The translations under genes and the position numbers were made by a program. The notes under the pieces were generated by a model. That model ran no database searches. It saw nothing but the letters and a program-made list of their open reading frames with translations, and was not told the origin of the DNA. Positions 42,988 to 53,193 of a stretch of DNA of 64,000 nt are shown piece after piece. Position 1 is the stretch's first letter, and each line of letters begins with the position of its first letter. The DNA lies in the NCBI RefSeq assembly GCF_018278905.1, contig NZ_CP046600.1, forward strand, positions 2,294,001 through 2,358,000, written 5' to 3'. The DNA comes from Mycobacterium spongiae (GTDB lineage Bacteria; Actinomycetota; Actinomycetes; Mycobacteriales; Mycobacteriaceae).

Positions 42988-43076
42988 GCGCCCCGCGGAC
43001 CGTCACGTCGCACAAGTCCCCGGTCTCTGCACCCTTTCCAGCGCCGCGGCGGCCGGAATCCGCAGGGGCGCAACCA

Positions 43077-44048
43077 TCACGAGACAGCCTTGGAGTGCGA
43101 CAAGACGTTGTCGCGCCATCGCCGGGCGAACGCGAATTCGCTGACGGGAGCTCGAGCCAATGTCTTTAGGCGCGTCGTCCGCTGCGGTCCAAACGCCACG
43201 ACCCGTACCGGTGCGACCAACCAGGTTAGGGACCACCCGACTGTGGCGATGACCCGAACCGCCCTGGGCGACATCGGGTCCACGATCAGCCAGGTCAGAA
43301 TGCGCAGCTGATCCAGCCAGTTCTGCCCAGATTTCACGATGCGCATCGATTCGGTGCTCACGGCGTGTGTGCGCACCGACAGTTCCTGTGGCACAAAGCA
43401 CACCACCGATCTCAGCATCAGGCGATACCAGAAATCCAAGTCGACGAGCTGATAGATGTCGGTGCGGAAGGCCCCCGCTTCCACAGCCAGCCGGCGGCGA
43501 AACATCACACAGGTCGGTTCACCTATCCAATTTCCGGCACCGCCGCGCAGCGCCATCTGCGCGACCAACCACGGTCCGCGGTTACGGTCGCGCAGCCTCC
43601 AAAAGTGTTTGTGGGCGGGTCCCACCCTGCGTCGCCTGGGCAGGTTGTCGTCCTGTACCACCCGCCGAGGCGCGAAAGCCATCCCGACCGCCGGGTCGTC
43701 GAAGCACGGGGCGAGTGTCCGCAAGGCTCCGGGAAGCAGCCAGTCATCGCCATGAACGAACTGGATCAGTCCACCCCGAGCGAGTTCCAGGCACCTGTTG
43801 TGGTTCTGATTCAGGCCGAGGCGGGATTCATTGCTGATCAGCCGATCCTCTGGCCTGAGCATTCTTGACGCAATCTTGACGGAGTCGTCTGACGAGCCAT
43901 CGTCGACGACCACCACCTCGAAATCGGCGCCTTCCTGATCCAGGATGCCGCGTAGACAACGTGCGATGGTTGCAGCGTTGTTGTACATCGGCACGCACAC
44001 CGAGATCGTGGGGTGCGCCGGCGCATTGTCAACACCGTTGGCGCGCAT
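43077..44048 (-). CDS. GT2 glycosyltransferase, pair B copy 1
   Basis: A 323-residue family 2 glycosyltransferase from the ATG giving MRANGVDN (a TTG ten codons earlier is possible). Core motifs are [49 protein letters not shown] with the DxD-like GDD, and [12 protein letters not shown]. One hydrophobic segment near residue 280 may associate with the membrane. It is a strong paralogue of the gene at 45485-46462, including the [12 protein letters not shown] and [10 protein letters not shown] blocks. It transfers an unknown sugar to the LOS glycan. Confidence 0.9.
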   Translation of the reverse strand: MRANGVDNAPAHPTISVCVPMYNNAATIARCLRGILDQEGADFEVVVVDDGSSDDSVKIASRMLRPEDRLISNESRLGLNQNHNRCLELARGGLIQFVHGDDWLLPGALRTLAPCFDDPAVGMAFAPRRVVQDDNLPRRRRVGPAHKHFWRLRDRNRGPWLVAQMALRGGAGNWIGEPTCVMFRRRLAVEAGAFRTDIYQLVDLDFWYRLMLRSVVCFVPQELSVRTHAVSTESMRIVKSGQNWLDQLRILTWLIVDPMSPRAVRVIATVGWSLTWLVAPVRVVAFGPQRTTRLKTLARAPVSEFAFARRWRDNVLSHSKAVS

Positions 44049-44621
44049 CGCTAGCCTGCTCGATTCGTTCTTGGTCAATCAATTCGGTAGCGCTCCCGAA
44101 CAACCAGGCAGCCTTGCCCATCGCTAGCCTTCCTGTCCTGCCCGCGAAACCGCCTCAGCATAGCCGTGCGTCGCCGGTCTGGGCGGTTGCCGGGTACTCA
44201 AGCTCAGCCGCGACTCCTCCGCTGGCGGGTGTTGTTTCCGCAGCTAGACGCGTTTTCTAGGGGTGCTTGGCGGGGGTCTCGGCGGTGCGCGCGTGATATT
44301 TGCCAGCCTGCCCGGGCGAGGCAGCAACTGTACCGACGTTTGGGCGCTACCTGGGCAAACAGCCCGGCCTGCGTGGCTGCGTTGTGCGCTGAGGTCGGGT
44401 GGTCTGCCGCGCAAAACAGCTGCTAGAACGCGAATGTGACGGCCACCACAACGCTGACCATCGTGGTTTGACTGCGTCCGCGTGGGTTGTCTGCTCGGGA
44501 TCATCTGCGGCCGGCGTCGCGACGGCAATAACTCTCGCAAGTGTTGGTGTTGGTCAGATGAGAAAACTCTCCAATTCTTCAGTAACGCCACGAGATACGC
44601 TGTCCCCTAGTAGCGTCCCCA
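44049..44621. other. Intergenic gap before the GAP-like gene
   Basis: No intact gene is seen across these 573 bases, which lie between divergently transcribed genes. Forward frames (such as 43961-44260) are low-complexity. The GAP-like gene has no strong ribosome site within the last 15 bases. Confidence 0.4.
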
Positions 44622-45443
44622 GTGATGTGGACAATGGTGCTGATACTCGGGATGGGGATGGCCGTCGATCCCGTGCGCCTAGGGCTGGCCGTGGTCATGG
44701 TTTCACGGCGCAGGCCTATGGTGAATCTGCTGGCCTTCTGGCTCGGCGGCATCGTGGCAGGTATCGGCGTGGGGATCGCGGTGCTGGTGGTGATGCGCGA
44801 AGTCGCGTTGGCCGCTATGGAAAACGCCACATCTGCGTTCTCCAGCGTCACGTCCGAGTTCACAATCATTACAGGCGGGCGTCTCTATATCGCCCTCGGG
44901 CTGTTCGCTCTGCTCGTTGTCGCAGTCATATCCGCGCGGGCACGGATCGCCACACGGTTATCGGAACCAGTATTTACGCCGGCGACATCGCCCGTGCCCG
45001 TTGGCGGCAATGCGGCGACCCTGGTTGAAGAGCGGCCCACAGCGGAACCCCCAGCGGAAGTGGAGGAGCCGCCCTCGCGGAATTTGTTTGCGCGGCTCGG
45101 GGCATGCACTCACGACATGCTGAACCGCGACCGGGCCTGGCCGGCGTTCGTCGTGGGCCTCGCATCGTCATTTCCGCCGTACGAGGGCATAATTCTGCTG
45201 TCCATCATCATGGCTTCGGGAGCCGCCGTCGGCACCCAGTTCAGTGCTCTGATCGTGTTCGTCCTGATCGTGCTGGCGGTCATCGAGATCCCGCTGGTCG
45301 GGTACCTGGCAATGCCGGACAAAACCCTAGCCGTGATGCTGCAGATCCAGACGTGGCTGCGGACCTATCGCCGGCAGATTGTCCAGACCATTCTCACTGT
45401 GACCGGGGTACTCCTTCTCGTTCAGGGTGTGCTTGCTCTCTGA
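44622..45443 (+). CDS. GAP-like multi-pass membrane protein (GPL-addressing family)
   Basis: A 273-residue protein with about six membrane helices: near 4-22, 34-58, 88-104, 173-195, 204-224 and 250-270. They are split by a cytosolic Pro/Glu-rich loop (about 118-150). The N-terminal block MAVDPVRLGLAVVMVSRRRP and the EGIILLSIIMASG region are typical of Sap/GAP proteins. GAP is required to bring glycopeptidolipids to the surface in M. smegmatis, and LOS and acyl-trehalose loci carry relatives. It probably works with MmpL12 in LOS export. The start is GTG followed by ATG. Confidence 0.85.
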   Translation: MMWTMVLILGMGMAVDPVRLGLAVVMVSRRRPMVNLLAFWLGGIVAGIGVGIAVLVVMREVALAAMENATSAFSSVTSEFTIITGGRLYIALGLFALLVVAVISARARIATRLSEPVFTPATSPVPVGGNAATLVEERPTAEPPAEVEEPPSRNLFARLGACTHDMLNRDRAWPAFVVGLASSFPPYEGIILLSIIMASGAAVGTQFSALIVFVLIVLAVIEIPLVGYLAMPDKTLAVMLQIQTWLRTYRRQIVQTILTVTGVLLLVQGVLAL

Positions 45444-45484
45444 GCTGCTCCTGCTATGCCTGGTTGCCGGGTGCTGCATAAGGC

Positions 45485-46462
45485 GTGGTGTCGGTGAGCC
45501 CCGATGAGGTCGGTGATCTGCCCTCAGCTCCGCTGATCTCGGTGTGTGTGCCGGCCTACAACAACGGCGCCACGATCGCGCGTTGTCTGCGCAGCATCCT
45601 GGATCAGGAAGGTGTCGATTTCGAAATCGTGGTGGTCGACGACGCGTCGTCGGACGACTGCGTCGCCATAGCCGCGACAATGCTCAGAGCAAACGACCGG
45701 CTCGTGCGCAACGAACCTCGTCTGGGCCTTAACCAAAACCACAACAAGTGCCTGGACGTCGCCTCTGGGAGCTTGATTCAGTTCGTCCATGGCGATGACT
45801 GGTTGCTTCCCGGTGCCCTAAGGACAATGGCCGCGTGTTTCGAGGATCCGACAGTCGGACTGGCCTTCGCGCCCCGGCGGGTGGAGACTGACGATCCCGG
45901 ATGGCAAAGGCGGTACGGACAGGTCCACACCCGATTCCGGAGACTGCGTGAACGCAACCACGGAGCATCACTAGTCCGGCAGATGGCGTTGCGTGGTGCC
46001 AAGGACAACTGGATAGGTGAACCGACCTGTGTGATGTTTCGGCGCCAGCTGGCACTGGACGCTGGAGGTTTTCGCACGGACATCTTTCAACTCGTCGACC
46101 TGGATTTCTGGATGCGCCTGATGCTGCGGTCGGCCGTATGCTTTGTTCCCCACAAACTTTCGGTGCGCAGCCACACAACAGCGACGGAAACGACCCGCGT
46201 CATGGCAACTCGCCGGAATCTGCTTGACCAGCAGCGCGTTCTCACCTGGATGGTCGTGGACCCAGTGTCGCCCATCGGGATTCGTCTGGTCGCAGCCCTC
46301 TGGTGGTTGCCGGCCTGGCTGGCGTTGGCCATCGAGGTCGCCGTGCTGGGGCCGCAGCGCTGGCTGCATCTGAAATCTTTGGCCTTGGCTCTTTTTCGCG
46401 AGTTTCGCCATGCTCGGCGGTTCCGTGATGACAACGGCATGCGCGCGATCGTCAGTCGATGA
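45485..46462 (+). CDS. GT2 glycosyltransferase, pair B copy 2
   Basis: A 325-residue GT-A enzyme beginning GTG 41 bases after the GAP-like gene. The core includes [56 protein letters not shown] and [21 protein letters not shown]. It is paralogous throughout to the minus-strand gene at 43077-44048. Hydrophobic segments near 262-285 suggest membrane contact. The symmetrical setting around the GAP-like gene suggests that a GT-GAP unit was duplicated and one GT retained on each side. Confidence 0.9.
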   Translation: MVSVSPDEVGDLPSAPLISVCVPAYNNGATIARCLRSILDQEGVDFEIVVVDDASSDDCVAIAATMLRANDRLVRNEPRLGLNQNHNKCLDVASGSLIQFVHGDDWLLPGALRTMAACFEDPTVGLAFAPRRVETDDPGWQRRYGQVHTRFRRLRERNHGASLVRQMALRGAKDNWIGEPTCVMFRRQLALDAGGFRTDIFQLVDLDFWMRLMLRSAVCFVPHKLSVRSHTTATETTRVMATRRNLLDQQRVLTWMVVDPVSPIGIRLVAALWWLPAWLALAIEVAVLGPQRWLHLKSLALALFREFRHARRFRDDNGMRAIVSR

Positions 46463-46706
46463 AATTTGACGCGCATCGGGTGGACGGTGATGGATTCCTG
46501 AACGAGGCCCCGCAGATTCAGCGTCGGCAGCATCGCGGGTAACAGTGGGTCCAAATGTGCGAGCGCTCACGGTAGGGTGGTGGACCATGGGCGGTTAGTG
46601 TGACTTCGGGCCTTGGGGGGCTCGGGTCCGGGGTAGGTAGGGCTCTGATCGGGCTGTTGCAGCTTCGGGAATCGTTACGAGAACAATTCTTAGCGAAGGT
46701 AGTCTG

Positions 46707-48458
46707 ATGTCCGTGGTTGCATCTTCACTGCCTGCTGTGCTTCGCGAACGCGCCAGCATGCAGCCCAACGACGGCGCGTTCACCTATGTCGACTACGACC
46801 AGTCGTGGGACGGTGTTGAACAGACTCTGACGTGGTCGCAGTTGTATCGCCGAACGCTGAACCTTGCTGTCCACCTCAGAGAACGCGGGTCGACCGGTGA
46901 CCGGGCGGTGATCCTGGCCCCGCAAGGATTGGACTACATCGTTAGTTTTCTCGCCGCGTTGCAGGCCGGACTGATTGCGGTTCCGCTCTCGGTTCCTTAT
47001 GGCGGTGCCCACGATGAGCGCACGACGTCGGTGTTGGCCGATACGTCGCCAGCGGTGATCCTCACGGCTTCTTCGGTGATCGACAATGTGTCCGAGTATG
47101 CGCAACCGCAGTACAACCAAGACGTGGCCGCCATAATCGAGGTCGATCGACTGGAGCTCGATGGACGGCTAGCGGGCGCCTCTCGGGCTGTCAATCACGA
47201 CTGGCCGGATACGTTGTATTTGCAGTACACCTCGGGGTCGACGCGGACGCCGGCCGGTGTCATGGTCTCGAACAAGAATCTCTTCGCCAATTTCGAACAG
47301 ATCATGTCGACTTACTATGGCGGCTACGGAAAAGTCGCCCCGCCGGGCTCCACTGTGGTGTCGTGGTTGCCGTTCTATCACGACATGGGTTTCATATTAG
47401 GACTTGTACTTCCGGTTCTGTCCGGAATGCCCGCGGTGCTGACCAGCCCGGTGGGGTTCCTGCAACGACCGGCCCGGTGGATGCAATTGCTTGCCAGCAA
47501 CACTCTGGCTTTTTCGGCCGGCCCGAACTTTGCCTTTGACTTGGCTTCGCGCAAGACGAAAGACGAAGACTTGGAGGGCCTTGACCTCGGTGGCGTCCAC
47601 GGCATTCTCAACGGCAGCGAACGGGTGCAGCCCATAACCCTGCAGCGCTTCATCGATCGGTTCGCGCCGTTCAATCTTGATCCCAGGGCGCTGCGTCCGT
47701 CGTACGGGATGGCCGAGGCTGTCGTGTACGTGGCGACCCTCAAGACGGGGCAACCGCCAAAGATCGTCAATTTCGATGCCCAGAAGCTGCCGGATGGTCA
47801 AGCGGAACGCTCCGAAAGTGACGGCAGCACGCCGTTGGTGAGCTACGGCACAGTCGATACGCAGCTGGTGCGCATTGTCGATCCCGACACCAGGGTCGAG
47901 TGCTCGGAGGGCGCGGTTGGCGAGATCTGGGTGCACGGCGGCAACGTCGCGTGCGGCTACTGGCGGAAGCCCGAGGAATCTGCGCATACGTTCGAGGCAA
48001 GCATTGTCAACCCGTCGCAGGGGACACCTGAAAGCCCTTGGCTGCGGACGGGAGATTCGGGTTTCCTGTCAGACGGTGAGCTGTTCATCCTCGGTCGCAT
48101 CAAGGACCTGTTGATCGTGTACGGACGCAACCACTCGCCCGACGACATTGAGGCGACCATTCAGGGGATCACGCCGGGCCGTTGTGCGGCGATCGCCGTT
48201 CCCCATGATGGCGCTGAGAAGCTGGTTGCCATCATCGAACTCAAGAAGAAAGACGAGTCCGATGAAGAGGCAATGCAGCGCCTCGGTGTCGTGAAACGTG
48301 AAGTCACCGCTGCGATATCGAAGTCGCACGGGTTGAGTGTGGCGGATCTCGTTCTGGTGCCTCAGGGTTCGATTCCGATCACGACGAGCGGCAAGGTGCG
48401 CCGAGCGCAGTGCGTTGAGTTGTACCGACAGGACGAGTTCACTCGCTTGGACGCCTAG
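46707..48458 (+). CDS. fadD25: Fatty acyl-AMP ligase FadD25
   Basis: A 583-residue adenylating enzyme, the same length as M. tuberculosis FadD25, behind an AAGG ribosome site. The AMP-binding motif is [43 protein letters not shown] and the [25 protein letters not shown] hinge are intact. Like other FAALs it activates a fatty acid as acyl-AMP and passes it to a polyketide synthase, here probably Pks5. The 244-base gap before it carries its promoter. Confidence 0.96.
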   Translation: MSVVASSLPAVLRERASMQPNDGAFTYVDYDQSWDGVEQTLTWSQLYRRTLNLAVHLRERGSTGDRAVILAPQGLDYIVSFLAALQAGLIAVPLSVPYGGAHDERTTSVLADTSPAVILTASSVIDNVSEYAQPQYNQDVAAIIEVDRLELDGRLAGASRAVNHDWPDTLYLQYTSGSTRTPAGVMVSNKNLFANFEQIMSTYYGGYGKVAPPGSTVVSWLPFYHDMGFILGLVLPVLSGMPAVLTSPVGFLQRPARWMQLLASNTLAFSAGPNFAFDLASRKTKDEDLEGLDLGGVHGILNGSERVQPITLQRFIDRFAPFNLDPRALRPSYGMAEAVVYVATLKTGQPPKIVNFDAQKLPDGQAERSESDGSTPLVSYGTVDTQLVRIVDPDTRVECSEGAVGEIWVHGGNVACGYWRKPEESAHTFEASIVNPSQGTPESPWLRTGDSGFLSDGELFILGRIKDLLIVYGRNHSPDDIEATIQGITPGRCAAIAVPHDGAEKLVAIIELKKKDESDEEAMQRLGVVKREVTAAISKSHGLSVADLVLVPQGSIPITTSGKVRRAQCVELYRQDEFTRLDA

Positions 48459-48555
48459 GCATTGAGTTCAACCCGGCAGGGAATTCAACCCGGTTAGGGG
48501 GTTGGGCCGATTCGACGAGGTACGGATTCAGGCTGGAGTCGCGGTCGTCGTGCCG

Positions 48556-51500
48556 TTAATCAGTAGACCTGGGACTCACGTGCGGCAGCGGTTGGTCAGG
48601 CTCGTGGTCGATCGGGTGATGACCGTTGCCGTTGGGGGTGGCCTTGTCGCCATTGGTGTCGCCATTGGTGTCGCCGTTGGTAATGCCGTAGGTTGGCAGG
48701 CCGGCGAGGCCGAACAGGGGCAGCGGGTGGCCGAAGAGATGATCGACCCGTTCGTTTCCGTTGCTCGTGGCGATTGTTGGGGAGTCCAATGATTCGCCCA
48801 GGTCGTAGACCGGCAAGTCGATGAGGCCGAACAGTGGCAGGGAATGGCCGGGAAGCCGGTCGATCAGATGCTTGCCGTCGCCAGTTGCCGCGCTGTGCAA
48901 CTCACCGTTGGAAACTCCCCGCGATTGCACCCTGATCGTTGCAGCTTTCTCGGTTGCCTGCCCATTGGTTCCGGGAGTGGTCGTGGCGACCTGCGGCGCG
49001 GGCACCGGCGCCGTTGCCTTGCGGCGGCCGATGCTTTTCACCTGGTCTAGCCATAGGTTGGCTTTCGTCGCTAGCTTGCCCGGCTTGCCCTGTCGGTAGG
49101 GGTCTTTGCCCAGCTGTGAAGGCCACCAGTTCGCGCGGCCAATCAATGTGGTTAAGGCCGGTACGGTAACGGTGCGTACCAGGAACGTGTCGAGAATGAT
49201 CCCGACCCCGATGGTGAAACCGGCTTGGGCCATCGTGGTGATGCTGGCCGCCACCAGGCCGAACATCGACGCGGCGAAGATGAGACCCGCGGACGTGATG
49301 ACTCCGCCGGTCGATCCCACGGTGCGGATGACTCCGAACCGTATACCATGTGGCGACTCGTCACGGATACGTGAAATGAGCAGCATGTTGTAGTCCGCGC
49401 CGACGGCAACCAAGAGTATGAACGACAGTCCGGGCAAGCTCCAATGCATTTCCTGTCCCAATATCAATTGGAACACGACAGTGCCGATACCCAGGGCTGA
49501 CAAATAGGAAATCAGCACGGAGCCGATCAAATATATTGGGGCAACAATAGCGCGTAGCAGAATAACCAAGATCATGAACACGATGATGATCGTCGCGATG
49601 ACGATGAATCGCATGTCGTTGTTGTAGTAATCGCGGATATCCCGTAGCCCGGTCGGGACACCGGCCAAACCAACCGTGGCATCCGCGAGCTCGGTGTTCG
49701 GTCGCGCATCGTCGGCGACACGGACGATCTCATTGACCTGATCCATCGCCTCGGTGGTGGCCGGATTGAGCGCGCTCTGCACGAAGTATCGCGCCGCATG
49801 CCCATCGGGCGACAGGAAAATCTGGGCGCCCTTTTTGAACTCGTCAGTCCCAAAAACCTCGGGGGGCAGGTTGAAGCCCGCCATCGACGGCTTCTCCGCG
49901 TCGCGTTTGATCCCCAGCAGGAAGTCGGCTGCCTGGTTGAGCCCGGAACCCATATTCCTCACCTGATCAACCAATTCCTGCACGCCCATCGCCAATGCGG
50001 CGCTGCCGTCGGCGAGGGCATCGGCACCTTGTGACAGTTGTGCCAACTTGCCCGCAAGGCCGTTGACGGCGTTGAGGGTGGCGACGACTTGTTTGAGCTG
50101 CTGATCCAGAGTGCGCACCGTCTGGGCCAGCGTCTGGTATCCCTGCGTCTGTTGCAGGGTTACCGCAAGCGATCTGATGGCGTTGAGCACTCCCTCGTTT
50201 TGGGCCTGGACAATCGCCGCCAACTGGGCGCGCGAACGACGGCAGGCGGGATCGCTGTTGCATACGGGGCTGGAGTTGAGTGCCCTTACCATCGGGCTGG
50301 CCCAGACGGCGGTTTGCTCGGCATCTGTGACGGTCCCGCTCAGATCGTCACCGAGTGCCCGCATACGCCCGACGTACTGGGATGCATTTTCGAGTTGTTG
50401 GATTGTTTTGTCTCCGCCCATCAGGTCGATCATGGCCTGCAGGGTGTTTACCATCCCGCTAGAGCTGACGATGGCCCCCTTGACTTGGTCGCGTACCTGC
50501 GCAAGAGCGTCGGCCAACTGGTGCGCACCTCCGGTGAGCTGGTCCAGTTCAGCGTCGTGCTCCGAGACCTGGCTGAGCGCTTCGTCGAGCTTGCTGCCAA
50601 CTTCACCTGCCTGATACGAGACCTTGGTCTCTTTCAGCGGTTCCCCGTTCGGCCGGGTCAGGCCCCGCACCATGACGATGTCGGGCATTTCGGCGATGTC
50701 GCGGGACATCATCTCGATGTCGGCAAGGGCGCCAGGTGTCCGCAAGTCGCGGGGAGACTGGATGAAGAGCACCATCGGAGTCAGTCCGTTCAGCGGGAAG
50801 TGGCGGTTGAGTGCCTGGTACCCCTGAACGCTCTCGACGTCTTGCGGCACCGTTTTGAGATCGTCGTAGTTGAAGCGGATCAGCCCGGCGCAACTGGCCA
50901 GGATGACAAGCACGATGAGACTGGCGACCAGATGGATCTTGGGCCGGCGCACGATGCGAATGCCCGAACGCCGCCACATACGAGTGGTGAGGTCGCGTCG
51001 AGGCTTGATCCAGCCGCGACGTCCGGTAAGTACGAGGATGGCGGGAAGTAGGGTTACCGCGCCCAGCAGCGACACCATGATGGCTACCGAAATTGCCGGG
51101 CCGACTGCCGAAAACACTTCCAGCTTGGTGAACACCATCGCGAGAAAGGTGACGGCCACGGTGGCCGCCGACGCGGCGATCACCTTGCCGATGGACATCA
51201 AGGCTTTCTTGACCGCCACGTCCGACGTCTCGCCGTGGCGCATATAGTCGTGGTAGCGGCTGATCAGGAAGACGGCGTAATCGACCCCCGCCCCGATCAT
51301 GACCGCGGTCATAAAGACAATGGCCTGCATGTTCACGGCCAGGCCGAACTCGGAGAGCCCGGACAGTGTGCCCTGAGCTGTCGCGATGGACGCACCGATG
51401 GTGACCAGCGGTAACAGCATGGTGACCAGGTTCCGGTAGACCAGGATCAGGATGATCAGCACGCTGATGATGGTGCCGATCTCGATGATCCGCACGTCTG

Positions 51501-52083
51501 CCTCACCACGTTCCTGCAGGTCGTGCATGGTGGCAACAGGGCCGCTGAGATGGGCGGTCAGGCTCGTGCCAGCGACGGTTTCCTCGACGATCGCCTTGAC
51601 GTTTTGGAACGCCACGTGCGTCTCGGGGGCCATCCCGGTGCCAGGAAACTGGATGGGCAAGATCCAGGCTTTGCCGTCCTCGCTGGCCAACAGCTGCTTC
51701 ATCTCGGGGACTTCAAGGAAGTCCTGAACCGTCATCTTGTCCTGCGTGTCCGCGCGCAGGTTTTCCACCAGTTTGCGGTAGACGGCCTCATCGGCAGGTC
51801 CCAGTCCGTTCTCGTTGCTCAGGACGACCATCAGGAGGGAGGCGGCCTCGGTTTTTTCCTGGAAGGCCTCGCCCATCTTCTGTTGCAGGACCATCGACGG
51901 GGAGTCGGGGGGCAGCGGAGCCTGTTCGCGCTTTGCGGCTTGCACCTGCAGCGGTGGAAGCAACAGTGTCAGCGCGGCCGCGACCGCGATCCAGGCAGCG
52001 ATGACGAGCAGGGGCCAGCGCACGACGAAACCGCCGATGCGGTCGAAGAGCCCCCCGGCTTTGGCTTCGTCGTGCCCAGCCAC
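48556..52083 (-). CDS. mmpL12: MmpL12 RND-family lipid transporter
   Basis: A 1175-residue transporter (M. tuberculosis 1146). The start is GTG giving VAGHDEAKAGG; eight more upstream codons are open. There are twelve membrane helices in two halves, each preceded by a large outer domain. The second outer region (about 480-760) has a Gln/Ala-rich coiled coil. The proton-relay and family blocks GAGVDYAVFLISRYHDY and VAVGADYNMLLISRIRDE are present. The cytosolic C-tail has two copies of an H-x-LPLFGL-x-x-LP-x-Y motif and a three-fold NGDT repeat. It lies convergent to fadD25. It should export the acylated LOS or acyl-trehalose product. Confidence 0.95.
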   Translation of the reverse strand: MAGHDEAKAGGLFDRIGGFVVRWPLLVIAAWIAVAAALTLLLPPLQVQAAKREQAPLPPDSPSMVLQQKMGEAFQEKTEAASLLMVVLSNENGLGPADEAVYRKLVENLRADTQDKMTVQDFLEVPEMKQLLASEDGKAWILPIQFPGTGMAPETHVAFQNVKAIVEETVAGTSLTAHLSGPVATMHDLQERGEADVRIIEIGTIISVLIILILVYRNLVTMLLPLVTIGASIATAQGTLSGLSEFGLAVNMQAIVFMTAVMIGAGVDYAVFLISRYHDYMRHGETSDVAVKKALMSIGKVIAASAATVAVTFLAMVFTKLEVFSAVGPAISVAIMVSLLGAVTLLPAILVLTGRRGWIKPRRDLTTRMWRRSGIRIVRRPKIHLVASLIVLVILASCAGLIRFNYDDLKTVPQDVESVQGYQALNRHFPLNGLTPMVLFIQSPRDLRTPGALADIEMMSRDIAEMPDIVMVRGLTRPNGEPLKETKVSYQAGEVGSKLDEALSQVSEHDAELDQLTGGAHQLADALAQVRDQVKGAIVSSSGMVNTLQAMIDLMGGDKTIQQLENASQYVGRMRALGDDLSGTVTDAEQTAVWASPMVRALNSSPVCNSDPACRRSRAQLAAIVQAQNEGVLNAIRSLAVTLQQTQGYQTLAQTVRTLDQQLKQVVATLNAVNGLAGKLAQLSQGADALADGSAALAMGVQELVDQVRNMGSGLNQAADFLLGIKRDAEKPSMAGFNLPPEVFGTDEFKKGAQIFLSPDGHAARYFVQSALNPATTEAMDQVNEIVRVADDARPNTELADATVGLAGVPTGLRDIRDYYNNDMRFIVIATIIIVFMILVILLRAIVAPIYLIGSVLISYLSALGIGTVVFQLILGQEMHWSLPGLSFILLVAVGADYNMLLISRIRDESPHGIRFGVIRTVGSTGGVITSAGLIFAASMFGLVAASITTMAQAGFTIGVGIILDTFLVRTVTVPALTTLIGRANWWPSQLGKDPYRQGKPGKLATKANLWLDQVKSIGRRKATAPVPAPQVATTTPGTNGQATEKAATIRVQSRGVSNGELHSAATGDGKHLIDRLPGHSLPLFGLIDLPVYDLGESLDSPTIATSNGNERVDHLFGHPLPLFGLAGLPTYGITNGDTNGDTNGDKATPNGNGHHPIDHEPDQPLPHVSPRSTD
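48646..48681. repeat. Three 12-bp tandem units in the mmpL12 tail
   Basis: GTCGCCATTGGT occurs twice, followed by GTCGCCGTTGGT, at 48646, 48658 and 48670. On the coding strand these give N-G-D-T repeats in the MmpL12 C-terminus. The unit is a multiple of three, so copy changes keep the frame. Confidence 0.9.
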
Positions 52084-52371
52084 CCAACAACCGTACAAGC
52101 CAACCACGGAAAGCGTGGGGGAATGACGATTCCCGGATTAACCGTGATATCACCGTTACCTTCGCCATGGCTCACCACGTCAACGAATGAAACTGCTGGT
52201 CAAAAGGCTACAAGTGCGCGTTTCCGGTATCGACGGACGGGTGGCGGGTGCCGGGATCTCGCGTCCAATCACGTAGCTCGCCGATCCGAAACTTGCACGG
52301 GCGTGCTGATCTGGAGCCAGGCTTTGGGCGGCCTTCCGGCGTGCCTTGTGGTCTCATGCGACACTCTCCCC

Positions 52372-53154
52372 GTGGCTCTCAGATACCGCCTGCAGTCCAA
52401 CCCGATCGTCGGGAAGCTCACCACGAAGTACTTTCTGCCGCTCGGCACCCGCCAGGTCGGCGATGACGTGGTGTTCTTCAACTTCGGCTACGAGGAAGAT
52501 CCGCCGATGGCGCTGCCATTGGATCCCGCGGACGAGCCGAACCGGTATGGCATTCAGCTCTACCACCAGACCGCGAGTCAGGTGGACCTCACCGGCAAGC
52601 GGGTGCTCGAGGTCAGCTGCGGCGCTGGCGGGGGAGCGTCCTACATCGTGCGCAACCTCGGACCTGCCTCCTACACCGGCCTGGACCTGAACCCGGCCAG
52701 CATCGAACTGTGCCGGGAGAAACACAAACTGCCAGGCTTGGATTTTGTCCAGGGCGACGCCCAGAACTTGCCGTTTGGTGACGAAACCTTCGATGCAGTG
52801 CTCAATGTCGAGGCCTCGCACCAATACCCTGATTTCCCGGGCTTCCTGGGTGAGGTGGCTCGGGTGCTTCGCCCCGGCGGACACTTCCTCTACACCGATT
52901 CCCGTCGGAATCCGGTTGTCCCCGAATGGGAAGCGGCGCTCGCGGCTGGCCCGCTCAAGAAGATCTCAGAACGTGATATCGACACCGAGGCAAAGCGTGG
53001 TCTGGACGCGAATACCAATCGCTCGCAGGAGGCGATCGGTCGGCGCACGGCGCTCCTTGCGCGTTTGACCCGCTATGCCGTTGGCGTGTTGGACTGGGAC
53101 CTGCGTCGTGGCGGCGGGTTTACCTACCGGATCTACTTGTTCGTCAAGGAATGA
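52372..53154 (+). CDS. Rv1523-like lipid/sugar O-methyltransferase
   Basis: A 260-residue methyltransferase started at GTG (VALRYRLQSNPIVGKL); further upstream the frame is open only as antisense to mmpL12. It is close to the phthiotriol dimycocerosate methyltransferase family (Rv2952): YEEDPPMALPLDPADEPNRY, motif I LEVSCGAGGGASYIV, YTGLDLNPASIELC, FVQGDAQNLPFGDETFD and NVEASHQYPDF all match. It lies in the same place as Rv1523 between mmpL12 and the glycosyltransferase. It probably O-methylates a LOS sugar or the polyketide chain. Confidence 0.92.
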   Translation: MALRYRLQSNPIVGKLTTKYFLPLGTRQVGDDVVFFNFGYEEDPPMALPLDPADEPNRYGIQLYHQTASQVDLTGKRVLEVSCGAGGGASYIVRNLGPASYTGLDLNPASIELCREKHKLPGLDFVQGDAQNLPFGDETFDAVLNVEASHQYPDFPGFLGEVARVLRPGGHFLYTDSRRNPVVPEWEAALAAGPLKKISERDIDTEAKRGLDANTNRSQEAIGRRTALLARLTRYAVGVLDWDLRRGGGFTYRIYLFVKE

Positions 53155-53193
53155 GTTGGCGCTGTTGGATTTGATTGCTCCGTGAGTTAGCCC

